From Rhodoferax sp. (lineage in GTDB: Bacteria; Pseudomonadota; Gammaproteobacteria; Burkholderiales; Burkholderiaceae_C), in NCBI GenBank assembly GCA_026785765.1, contig JAJAZK010000545.1:1-5676 (forward strand): a DNA stretch of 5,676 bases, given 5' to 3'. Shown here in pieces: positions 1 to 5,461 of this stretch (within the stretch, counting starts at the first letter, position 1; every line of letters starts with the position of its first letter). The notes below the pieces were generated by a model. The model was not told where the DNA came from, searched no databases, and saw only the letters and a program-made list of their open reading frames with translations. Position numbers and translations under genes: made by a program.

Positions 1-1
1 C

Positions 2-484
2 GCCGGCGCGGTCGGCAGCCTGATGGTGCAGCTGTGCCACCACCTGGGTGCCGAGGTGTCGGCCAGCTGCCGCTTCGACAACTGCGACTACGTAGCGGGC
101 CTGGGTGCCACACGGGCGTTCGCCTACGACCGCAGCCAGCAGCTGGACCAGGTGCGTGCGCAGGATGTCGTGTTCGATCTGATCGGGGGAGCGACCCATG
201 CGTTGTCGTACTCCATGCTGCGCAAGGGTGGCCGCCTCGTGTGTCTCACGGCAGCTCCCTTCGTCGACCGCGGCGACGCCTTCGGGGTGTTGGTGACGCG
301 GGCCCAGATCGCAGATTCGCCACGGGTCCTCGCCGCTGTGGCCAAGCTGGCGGCGCAAGGCATCCTGCAGCCGCGCGTGGCCGGCGTGTTTCCCCTGGCC
401 GAAACCGCCCTGGCGCATGCGGCGCTCGAGCAGGGTCGCGTAACGCGCGGCCGCCTTGTTATCGACATCGGGGAGATGATATGA
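2..484 (+). CDS. MDR-family NAD(P)H:quinone oxidoreductase (zinc-independent alcohol dehydrogenase-like), 5' partial
   Basis: The last 160 codons of a medium-chain dehydrogenase/reductase; the N-terminal GroES-like domain lies off the window. The visible part opens with the nucleotide-binding glycine motif AGAVGSLMVQLCHHLGAEV, the usual start of the Rossmann fold in quinone oxidoreductases (reductases that pass hydride from NAD(P)H to quinones or enones in the cytoplasm). Further family marks are VVFDLIGG, then LRKGGRLV, and the C-terminal ALEQGRVTRGRLVIDI, the normal ending of this family. No structural-zinc Cys cluster is seen in the visible part, which fits the zinc-independent branch but is not proof because that region may be missing. 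The TGA stop overlaps the ATG of the following hydrolase (ATGA), so the two are probably co-transcribed and translationally coupled. The substrate is unknown. Confidence 0.88.
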   Translation, partial: AGAVGSLMVQLCHHLGAEVSASCRFDNCDYVAGLGATRAFAYDRSQQLDQVRAQDVVFDLIGGATHALSYSMLRKGGRLVCLTAAPFVDRGDAFGVLVTRAQIADSPRVLAAVAKLAAQGILQPRVAGVFPLAETALAHAALEQGRVTRGRLVIDIGEMI

Positions 485-543
485 GCGCCGCCGGGCCGCT
501 CCCAAGGCGCTCGCTACCGCAGCCGCCAGGCGAAGGTATTCCA
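481..543 (+). repeat. junction repeat cassette, copy A (translated into the hydrolase)
   Basis: This 63-bp stretch matches the minus-strand copy at 2880-2818: the first 58 bases differ at only two positions (46 and 53), after which the match decays. It begins with ATGAGC, whose TGA is the stop of the upstream oxidoreductase, and ends with GAAGGT where the other copies have GGAGGT. The position of the downstream GTG start in the other copies is TCG here (544-546), so the internal start appears lost and the cassette is read through as the first 21 residues of the hydrolase. Confidence 0.85.
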
Positions 544-1374
544 TCGAACTCAACCCCTGCGGCGGCCCCCTTGGTGGAACGGCGCTTCGTCCACACCCGT
601 TCCGGGCGGGTCCACTTGGCCACCATGGGCAGCGGCTTTCCCGTACTGCTGCTGCACCAGACGCCCCGCTCCTGGGACGAGTACCGCGAGGTGTTGCCCC
701 TGCTGGGGCATGGCTACCGCGCGATCGCCATGGACACCATGGGTTTCGGAGATTCGCAAGCGCTGCCCGCAGCCGGGACGAGCATCGAGGGCTGGGCGCG
801 TGCGGCCTTCGACCTGCTCGACGCGCTGGACATCCCGCGCGCGGCTGTCGTCGGCCACCACACGGGAGCCGTCATTGCGATGGAGATGGCGGCGGCCGAG
901 CCCGCGCGCGTGGCCGCGCTAGTGCTCTCCTCGTGTCCGTTCATCGATGCCCAGCGTCGCGCGAAGCACCACGGCAAACCTGTGATCGACGACATCGTGC
1001 GCCGCCCGGATGGAACCCATCTGACGGAACTCTGGCAACGTCGCCAACCGTACTACCCTGCGGGCGACATCGCGCTGCTAGAACGCTTCATGGCCGATGC
1101 CGTGAAGGCCGGTGACCTTGCGGCAGGCGGGCACCGCGTGGTAGGCCGCTATGAAATGGAGGCCCGCATCGGTCGCGTCAGCGCCCCGACCCTTGTGATT
1201 GCGGCCACCGACGACCCGCACGCGGCACCTTCTGCACCGCGCGTCCCGCAGGCGATTGGCGGCAGTCGGTTGCTTGACATTGCGGGCGGCATGGTGCCGC
1301 TACCGGACCAGATGCCAGAGGTTTTCGCGGATGCGGTGCAGGCGTTCCTGAGAAGCCTGAGTCTTCCGCACTAA
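481..1374 (+). CDS. alpha/beta-hydrolase-fold protein with atypical catalytic residues
   Basis: A 297-residue alpha/beta-hydrolase-fold protein, probably cytoplasmic as no signal peptide is visible. Fold marks: strand and oxyanion region VLLLHQTPRSW (about 55-65), DTMGFGDS (85-92), the elbow VVGHHTGAVIAMEMA (123-137), LVLSSCP (148-153), the acid-loop region LVIAATDDPHA (238-248) and a helix ending in AVQAFL. At the elbow the usual G-x-Ser/Asp/Cys-x-G reads G-H-His127-T-G, and the region that normally supplies the catalytic His reads AGGMVPLPDQMPE (268-280) with no His. It may therefore not be a classical esterase; a lyase-like or non-hydrolytic role is possible. ATG 481 overlaps the upstream stop as ATGA and has GGGGAG (470-475) five bases upstream, so I chose it. 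Residues 1 to about 21 come from a repeat also found near 2880; the conserved fold starts around VERRFVHTR (residue 32), where TTG 571 or GTG 574 are alternative starts without a good ribosome site. Confidence 0.85.
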   Translation: MSAAGPLPRRSLPQPPGEGIPSNSTPAAAPLVERRFVHTRSGRVHLATMGSGFPVLLLHQTPRSWDEYREVLPLLGHGYRAIAMDTMGFGDSQALPAAGTSIEGWARAAFDLLDALDIPRAAVVGHHTGAVIAMEMAAAEPARVAALVLSSCPFIDAQRRAKHHGKPVIDDIVRRPDGTHLTELWQRRQPYYPAGDIALLERFMADAVKAGDLAAGGHRVVGRYEMEARIGRVSAPTLVIAATDDPHAAPSAPRVPQAIGGSRLLDIAGGMVPLPDQMPEVFADAVQAFLRSLSLPH

Positions 1375-1415
1375 CTTTCATGATGCCCATTCTTCACCCC
1401 GCATCATGAAAGTTA
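1372..1415. terminator. 15-bp perfect inverted repeat at the convergent junction (possible bidirectional terminator)
   Basis: TAACTTTCATGATGC (1372-1386) is exactly complementary to 1401-1415, with a 14-base loop. The left arm starts with the TAA stop of the hydrolase. It sits between two converging transcription units, where a bidirectional terminator is expected. Against a textbook intrinsic terminator, the stem is AT-rich and no T-run follows on either strand. It could instead be a protein-binding site or a repeat family member. The rest of 1375-1444 shows no gene. Confidence 0.5.
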
Positions 1416-1444
1416 CTTCACGTTGACGCGCCGCGCCAGCGGCG

Positions 1445-2758
1445 CTACAACACGCGCGGCAACCAGAGCGCGATATTGGGGAACGCGATGATCAGGCCCA
1501 CCAGGATGATCGTGCACCCGATGTAGGGCATTGCGGCCAGCGAAACTGTGCGCAGTGTGGTGCCCTTGGGTGCAATGCCCAGCATCACAAACAACAACAT
1601 GCCAAAAGGCGGTGTTGTGAAACCGATTTCCAGCGCGAGCAGCATGATCAACCCGAACCACACCATGTCAAATTGCAGCCCGATGGCCAGCGGCACGAAG
1701 ATTGGCAGTGTGATCAGCATCATCGACACCTGGTCCATAAACATACCCAGAATCAACACGATACCCACCATTACCAGCAAGACAGTAAGGGGTGTCAACT
1801 GAAACGCCAAGGACCAGTTGATGAACCCCGAGCTCGCGCCTGTGAAGGCGAGTACCTGCGCGAAAGTGCTGGACGCTGAAATGATCAGGAACGTCATTCC
1901 CGTGACCTTCATCGCATCTTCAAGGCTCTTCCACAGGATGTCGACCCGCAAGCGACCGAAAAAAAGCAGCAGTGCCACCACGCCGGCACAACCCAGCGCC
2001 GCCGACTCGGTGGGTGACGCAATTCCCAGGATGATGGTGCCCACCACCAGAAAGATGATGACGCCCATTGGAATCACGTTGGAAGCGAGCGCACGCAACT
2101 TCTCACCCAGAGAATAGATGGGGGTTTCATCGAACTGCGGTGCGCTCTCGGGATCCAGCCGGACCTGGATCGCAATGAGCGCGATGTACATCACTGTGAG
2201 CAACAAACCGGGAATGGCCCCTGCAATCAGCAAGGCGCCAACGTCGATTTGCGCCAGGGAGCCCAGCAGAACGGCCAGCGCCGAAGGCGGGATGATGACC
2301 GCCAGGCCACCCGCCCCGAGGACGGGTCCGAACGCCATGTGCGGTTTGTAGCCTCGACGCAGCATCTCCGGCACCATGCTGGTCCCCATCATCGCAGTAT
2401 TGGCCAGACTGGAGCCCGATAGCGCCGCAAAAACTGCACCGGACAGAACCACCAGGTACGACAGACGCGCACGCAGATTGCCGATACACATGTCAATCGC
2501 CTTGAACACCCCTTGGCCCAGGCCCGAACGGAAAAACAGGCTGCCCATGATCAGGAACAGTGGCATCGGTGTGAGGCCGTAGACCGCTACCGCGCTCGGG
2601 AAATTCGAAACCATCTGCGCAACCCCCGTGGCGCCACCAAAGTAGATGAAGATACAGACGATGTTGGTCAGGAAGAAGGCAAAGGCCACCGGCAGGCCGA
2701 CGCCCATCAGGCACAGGATCATGCCCACCATCAGTGCCAGAGGTACCTGCCAGGTCAC
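1445..2758 (-). CDS. dctM: TRAP transporter large permease subunit (DctM family)
   Basis: A 437-residue membrane protein of the DctM family, the ion-coupled channel of tripartite ATP-independent periplasmic (TRAP) transporters. It uses the sodium or proton gradient to move the substrate delivered by the binding protein. About a dozen hydrophobic segments cover nearly the whole length, normal for the family. Family motifs: LSGSSLANTAMMGTSMVPEM (112-131), GGLAVIIPPSALAVLLG (150-166), ASPTESAALG (247-256), FMDQVSMMLITLPIFVPLA (340-358) and GFTTPPFGMLLFVM (379-392). The start is GTG 2758, giving VTWQVPLALM as expected for the first membrane helix. GGAGGT lies eight bases upstream, inside the repeat cassette, and the GTG overlaps the TGA of the repeat-derived mini-ORF (GTGA). 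The open frame continues upstream to 3043, but that part is repeat and overlaps dctQ, so it was not used. This is the last gene of the minus-strand operon. The gene symbol is by family; the substrate is unknown. Confidence 0.93.
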   Translation of the reverse strand: MTWQVPLALMVGMILCLMGVGLPVAFAFFLTNIVCIFIYFGGATGVAQMVSNFPSAVAVYGLTPMPLFLIMGSLFFRSGLGQGVFKAIDMCIGNLRARLSYLVVLSGAVFAALSGSSLANTAMMGTSMVPEMLRRGYKPHMAFGPVLGAGGLAVIIPPSALAVLLGSLAQIDVGALLIAGAIPGLLLTVMYIALIAIQVRLDPESAPQFDETPIYSLGEKLRALASNVIPMGVIIFLVVGTIILGIASPTESAALGCAGVVALLLFFGRLRVDILWKSLEDAMKVTGMTFLIISASSTFAQVLAFTGASSGFINWSLAFQLTPLTVLLVMVGIVLILGMFMDQVSMMLITLPIFVPLAIGLQFDMVWFGLIMLLALEIGFTTPPFGMLLFVMLGIAPKGTTLRTVSLAAMPYIGCTIILVGLIIAFPNIALWLPRVL

Positions 2759-2880
2759 TCGGAAACCTCCGCGCTGCGCGCTGCGGTATTCGCCTTGGGG
2801 CGGCCCGGCATGCTCACTGGCGTACCTCCGCCTGACGGCTGCGGTAGCGAGCGCCTTGGGAGCGGCCCGGCGGCGCTCAT
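2755..2880 (-). CDS. 41-codon repeat-derived mini-ORF between dctQ and dctM
   Basis: An ATG at 2880, two bases after the dctQ stop, opens a 41-codon frame that ends in a TGA overlapping the GTG start of dctM. It consists wholly of the two tandem repeat units. Its peptide begins MSAAGPLPRRSLPQP, the same as the N-terminus of the hydrolase at 481 up to residue 15. A second in-frame start (GTG 2817) is preceded by GGAGGT. It has no recognisable domain. If translated, it would couple dctQ to dctM; it may equally be an untranslated linker that simply carries the dctM ribosome site. Confidence 0.35.
   Translation of the reverse strand: MSAAGPLPRRSLPQPSGGGTPVSMPGRPKANTAARSAEVSE
2759..2817 (-). repeat. 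junction repeat cassette, copy C (tandem unit 2, diverged)
   Basis: A 59-bp second unit directly following copy B on the minus strand. It begins GTGAGCATGCCGGGCCGC, shares the blocks GCCGGGCCGC, CCCAAGGCG, TACCGCAGC and GCGGAGGT in the same order with copy B, and differs by small insertions and deletions. Its tail GGAGGTTTCCGA is followed at once by the GTG of dctM, so this copy provides the ribosome binding site of the permease gene. Confidence 0.75.
2818..2880 (-). repeat. junction repeat cassette, copy B (tandem unit 1)
   Basis: Reads on the minus strand from ATGAGC to GGAGGTACGCCA, 63 bp, and matches copy A (481-543) at 56 of the first 58 bases. It begins just after the dctQ stop codon. 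Its end supplies GGAGGT six bases before a GTG that opens the next unit. The unit carries an overlapping start and stop (ATGA) at its head and a Shine-Dalgarno site at its tail. Confidence 0.85.
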
Positions 2881-2882
2881 GC

Positions 2883-3395
2883 TCAGTACCCGTCCATCTT
2901 GAGCGGGTCGATGTCGTAGAGCGAATCCGCACCGAGCAGAAAACGCAACCACTCGATGGCGGCGAGCCAGAAGCCCAGAGCCATCGGCAGGAAGACCAGC
3001 CACTTGGGCATGTCGAAGGTCTTGGTTTCGTAGCTGCCTTCACTCCACGCCAGCCAACCGCTCGCCGTCGCCACCCAGGCCAGGTATATACAAATCAAGA
3101 TACACGCCACATAGACGGAGCGCTCGCAGAATCGCCGCATGCGGGGCGACATCGGCGCACGCAAGAATTCCACGAATACGTGGCCCTTGCCGCGCACCAG
3201 AAACGGCATCGGCAAAAAAGCCGCATAGAGCAGGATGTATTCGGCAGTGGACGAAGCCCACGCCAGCGGACGCAGGCCGATCGTGCGCACCGTCACGTCA
3301 GCCACGATCAGCACCACCATCACCCCCAGCAGCACCATGGTGAGCCGGGCCATCCAGCGACCCAGATGGTCGACGATTGAAAACAGTACGTTCAT
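2883..3395 (-). CDS. dctQ: TRAP transporter small permease subunit (DctQ family)
   Basis: A 170-residue inner-membrane protein of the DctQ family, the small partner that pairs with DctM in TRAP transporters. Four hydrophobic segments are visible at about residues 16-37, 52-68, 93-115 and 130-153, the usual number and length for the family. The conserved loop after the second helix reads RGKGHVFVEFLRAPMS (68-83), close to the typical R-x-G-H-V-x-V-x-F-L pattern. The start ATG 3395 gives MNVLFSIVDHLGRWM and lies 20 bases after the dctP stop. No clear Shine-Dalgarno site is seen there, so translation may depend on coupling with dctP. The stop at 2883 is followed two bases later by the ATG of the repeat cassette. 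The symbol is by family. Confidence 0.9.
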   Translation of the reverse strand: MNVLFSIVDHLGRWMARLTMVLLGVMVVLIVADVTVRTIGLRPLAWASSTAEYILLYAAFLPMPFLVRGKGHVFVEFLRAPMSPRMRRFCERSVYVACILICIYLAWVATASGWLAWSEGSYETKTFDMPKWLVFLPMALGFWLAAIEWLRFLLGADSLYDIDPLKMDGY

Positions 3396-3415
3396 GGGGC
3401 GCCGGATCGGGGTGG

Positions 3416-4399
3416 TCAGTCGAGAAACTTCTGCTTGAGCGCCCCGACGTTGCTCGGATCGCGCTTGGTCAGGCGGTCCCAGCTGGCACGACTGGCGGCA
3501 TCGAGGTATTTCTTGCGCGCCTCTCCAGTCAGCTCGACCACCTTCATGCCTTTGGCAATCATGGCGTCACCTTCCTGCTGGGTCGCTACCGCATTGGCGG
3601 CAAACGTGGCTTTCTCGTGTTCTATTGCGACGTCGTTGAGGATCTTCTGCGCCTGCGGCGTCAGGCTTTCCCATTTTTTCTGGTTGATGGTGATAAGCAC
3701 GTCGGTCTGCATGAACGACGGGTCGATCCGAAAGCGCGTGAACTTGTCCCAGCCAAAGCCGGAATATCCCAGCACCGAATAGGCATGGGCGTTGACAAGG
3801 CCGCGTTCGAGCGAGGTGTATGCCTCGCCGGGGCCCTGGATGATGGCGGTTGTGTTCATCACCTCCAGAAACTCGCGATGGATCGGCGCGCCGCGTACCT
3901 TGAGCTTGCTCCAGTCCACGCCACCGTCATTGGTACGTGCCGGCTCGGCGACGGTGAATACATGAAAGCCGGTGCCGCCGTCCACGTGCGCAAGAATGTG
4001 GGCATTGGCTTTTTGCGCGAAGATCTTGTTGACCATGTCCCAACCGCCATTGGCCCGCAACTCCCACGGCTTTTTCACCGTTGCCGAGAACACCTCGCCT
4101 TCGGGCACGATGTTGAGGTACAGACCCGGCGCCGCGTTGAGCATGTCGATCACGCCGTTCTTCTGCGCTTCTCCCAATTGCAGCGGTGGCATCACCTCAG
4201 GGCCACCACGCACCTGGATGCGCACCACTCCCTTGCCCTTCTCATTGACGGCCTCCACGTACTTCATGAAGCTTTTCGCATAGCTGTTTTGTGCGGGCGT
4301 GAAATGCACCGCATTGATAACCGCCTCCTGCGCAAGGGCCGGCAAGGTCGCACACAGCAGCGTGGCGGCAGCAATGCTTCGATTCAGGAACGATTTCAT
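3416..4399 (-). CDS. dctP: TRAP transporter periplasmic solute-binding protein (DctP family)
   Basis: A 327-residue extracytoplasmic binding protein that captures the substrate in the periplasm and hands it to DctQM. Residues 1-23 form a Sec signal peptide: MKSFLNR, a hydrophobic stretch, then PALA with probable cleavage after Ala23. Family marks are VHFTPAQNSYAKSFMKYVEA (31-50), a common opening for DctP proteins, GPEVMPPLQLGEAQKNGVID (66-85), and DWSKLKVRGAP (162-172). Arg169 there is the likely counterpart of the conserved arginine that pairs with a substrate carboxylate, so an organic acid is the best guess. The start ATG 4399 has AAGGAG eight bases upstream and gives the signal peptide directly. 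The frame is open upstream to 4537, but that part overlaps the regulator remnant and was rejected. It is followed closely by dctQ. The symbol is by family. Confidence 0.93.
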   Translation of the reverse strand: MKSFLNRSIAAATLLCATLPALAQEAVINAVHFTPAQNSYAKSFMKYVEAVNEKGKGVVRIQVRGGPEVMPPLQLGEAQKNGVIDMLNAAPGLYLNIVPEGEVFSATVKKPWELRANGGWDMVNKIFAQKANAHILAHVDGGTGFHVFTVAEPARTNDGGVDWSKLKVRGAPIHREFLEVMNTTAIIQGPGEAYTSLERGLVNAHAYSVLGYSGFGWDKFTRFRIDPSFMQTDVLITINQKKWESLTPQAQKILNDVAIEHEKATFAANAVATQQEGDAMIAKGMKVVELTGEARKKYLDAASRASWDRLTKRDPSNVGALKQKFLD

Positions 4400-4419
4400 G
4401 GTGAACACTCCTTGGTGGA

Positions 4420-4448
4420 AATTCAGCATGCAAAGTGACGCATGCCAA
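4420..4448 (-). promoter_or_regulatory. possible internal promoter with dyad upstream of dctP
   Basis: On the minus strand TTGGCA (4448-4443), a 17-base spacer and TGAATT (4425-4420) form a weak sigma-70-like pair just ahead of dctP. A GCATGC / GCATGC inverted repeat (4426-4431 and 4440-4445, eight-base loop) lies between the two boxes, as an operator would. The -35 matches consensus at five of six bases but the -10 at only three, so this is tentative. Confidence 0.25.
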
Positions 4449-4490
4449 GGGGGGAAGCCGGCCGAATCGCCGGGACGGGGTGGGAACTCA

Positions 4491-4601
4491 TCAGTGGTCA
4501 TGCTCTGCATGCGCCGCGAAACTGCGTTCGGCTGCATCGATGAAACGCGCCATCAAATCGTGCGCCGTGACTGAGTCGTGGCGCACCATGGCGTCGTGCA
4601 A
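4491..4601 (-). pseudogene. severed C-terminal part of the GntR/FCD regulator
   Basis: Directly after the TAA at 4604-4602 the same frame stays open for 36 more codons, to TGA 4493-4491. It reads LHDAMVRHDSVTAHDLMARF and onward, the expected last helices of an FCD domain. With this part the protein would be 234 residues, a usual length for the family. The pattern fits a recent nonsense mutation; CAA to TAA is a one-base change that would restore Gln at this place. A sequencing error or a strain-specific mutation are the alternatives. Confidence 0.75.
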
Positions 4602-5195
4602 TTAGGTCAGCATGTCAACCACCACCTGCTGTGTGGCCGGGTCGTGCAAGGTGCCGAAACGCACAATCTGTACGTGGTCGACGAAGCGCGAGATCGTCGC
4701 CGACAGGCGCGTGTTGCGCACCGCGCCGAGCCAGGCCTCGCGAAAATCCAGGTTGGCGTGGAACAGGCCCGAGAAATCTTCGTCCGCAGCAGCCGCGCGC
4801 GCCTGGGCCAGCGCGCCGCCCAGGCGCCTGGCCTCAGCCGCTGTCAAGTCACGCGCCGCCAGGGCCGCTGCGCGCGGCTCCAGCAGGCGTCGCACCTCGA
4901 ATATCTCGGTGACGTCGGACCGGCTCAGGGTGGGAATACGGTAGCCACGCGCGGTGCTCACCAGGTGCCCTTCGGCAACCAGCTGCAGCAAGGCCTCGCG
5001 TACCGGCATGCGCGACACCTCCAATTGGCTGGCGATGTCAACGTCAACCAACCGGTCGTCCGGCAAAATCAGGCCACGCCGCACGCGTTCGCGCAATTCC
5101 TCGTAGGCCCGCGTACTCAGACTGGCGCGGCGGGCGACGCTCGGCGAGGGAGGCACGCCAGGCCGCACCCTTCGGGGTTTCATTGCCAGATTCAT
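4602..5195 (-). CDS. GntR-family (FadR/FCD subfamily) transcriptional regulator, cut short by an in-frame stop
   Basis: A 197-residue DNA-binding protein. The winged helix-turn-helix covers about residues 27-88, with the GntR signature LVDVDIASQLEVSRMPVREA (49-68) followed by LLQLVAEGHL. An FCD effector domain begins near VTEIFEVRRLLEPRAAALAA (95-114) and is interrupted by TAA at 4604-4602, removing its last 36 residues. In the FCD metal site the usual D-x-x-F-H segment reads LDFREAW (149-155), so one His ligand is replaced by Arg152. The gene heads the minus-strand TRAP unit and diverges from the aldolase; such a regulator would normally repress both and release DNA on binding a metabolite. 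Start ATG 5195 lacks a Shine-Dalgarno site and lies one base after a TATATA box; ATG 5183 (MKPRRV) is an alternative. Whether the shortened protein works is unclear: the DNA-binding half is whole, but effector sensing or dimerisation may be damaged. Confidence 0.85.
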   Translation of the reverse strand: MNLAMKPRRVRPGVPPSPSVARRASLSTRAYEELRERVRRGLILPDDRLVDVDIASQLEVSRMPVREALLQLVAEGHLVSTARGYRIPTLSRSDVTEIFEVRRLLEPRAAALAARDLTAAEARRLGGALAQARAAAADEDFSGLFHANLDFREAWLGAVRNTRLSATISRFVDHVQIVRFGTLHDPATQQVVVDMLT

Positions 5196-5196
5196 C

Positions 5197-5225
5197 TATA
5201 TACAGTTTCAAGCCATTTCAGACAA
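5197..5225 (-). promoter_or_regulatory. predicted gntR promoter overlapping an operator-like motif
   Basis: On the minus strand TTGTCT (5225-5220), a 17-base spacer and TATATA (5202-5197) form a good sigma-70 promoter. The -10 box ends two bases before ATG 5195, so the transcript would start within the first codons and be leaderless, or have a very short leader if ATG 5183 is used. The -10 box lies within TATATACAGT (plus strand, 5197-5206), a ten-base motif repeated at 5364-5373. This suggests autoregulation. Confidence 0.45.
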
Positions 5226-5251
5226 AGCCGCCGGATGGAACGACATGCTCA

Positions 5252-5276
5252 GCAACCACCAAAAACCCGTGGTTGC
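5252..5276. repeat. 8-bp perfect inverted repeat with 9-base loop
   Basis: GCAACCAC and GTGGTTGC are exact reverse complements separated by CAAAAACCC. The site lies upstream of the predicted gntR promoter and about 73 bases before the -35 box of the plus-strand promoter, so it could bind a second regulator. No T-run follows on the plus strand, so it does not look like a terminator. Confidence 0.4.
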
Positions 5277-5348
5277 CGCCGTTCCGCAATCAATCGGTAA
5301 CCTCTTTCGCATCGAAGTCGCAACTTCTGGTTCTGCATCATCACCAAC

Positions 5349-5378
5349 TTGACCGAATCCTAATATATACAGTATATT
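5349..5378 (+). promoter_or_regulatory. predicted aldolase promoter with palindromic operator
   Basis: TTGACC (5349-5354), an 18-base spacer and TATATT (5373-5378) make a strong sigma-70-like promoter for the plus-strand aldolase, leaving a leader of about 75 bases. The 13-bp palindrome ATATAC-A-GTATAT (5365-5377) covers the spacer and most of the -10 box. A repressor bound there would block RNA polymerase. Short AT-rich palindromes with a GTAT/ATAC core are typical of FadR/VanR-type GntR operators, and its ten-base left part recurs at the gntR promoter. Confidence 0.55.
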
Positions 5379-5461
5379 GTTGTCAACTACAGATCTTGAC
5401 GGACCGTTCGCTTTTCGCCAAGGGCGCCAGGCATCCGTTCCAAATTCACCGCCATTTCCGT

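Larger units (their letters stand above)
5208..5461. other. divergent intergenic region between gntR and the aldolase
   Basis: This 254-bp stretch lies between the gntR promoter and the aldolase start. I see no convincing gene in it. It contains the plus-strand promoter and palindrome at 5349-5378 and an inverted repeat, GCAACCAC (5252-5259) / GTGGTTGC (5269-5276), with a nine-base loop. It is locally AT-rich around 5360-5380, unlike the GC-rich genes on both sides. Confidence 0.7.

Noticed and set aside
34..480. Upstream extension of the hydrolase frame to ATG 34
   Set aside because: It overlaps the well-supported oxidoreductase in another frame, and its translation is Arg/Pro/Gly-rich with no family resemblance.
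1372..1415. Classical rho-independent terminator
   Set aside because: The stem is AT-rich and there is no T-run on either strand; it is kept only as a possible bidirectional terminator or other inverted repeat.
2759..3043. Upstream extension of the dctM frame to ATG 3043
   Set aside because: It overlaps the end of dctQ and runs through the repeat units. The family N-terminus begins at GTG 2758, which has a strong ribosome site.
3377..4438. 353-codon plus-strand open frame opposite dctP
   Set aside because: It is a long antisense shadow common in high-GC DNA. It has no recognisable domain, while the minus strand encodes a clear binding protein.
4400..4537. 46-residue N-terminal extension of dctP from ATG 4537
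   Set aside because: It overlaps the regulator remnant and would bury the signal peptide; ATG 4399 has AAGGAG in front.
4578..5300. 240-codon plus-strand open frame opposite gntR
   Set aside because: Its translation shows no domain and it lies antisense to a clear GntR winged-helix domain.
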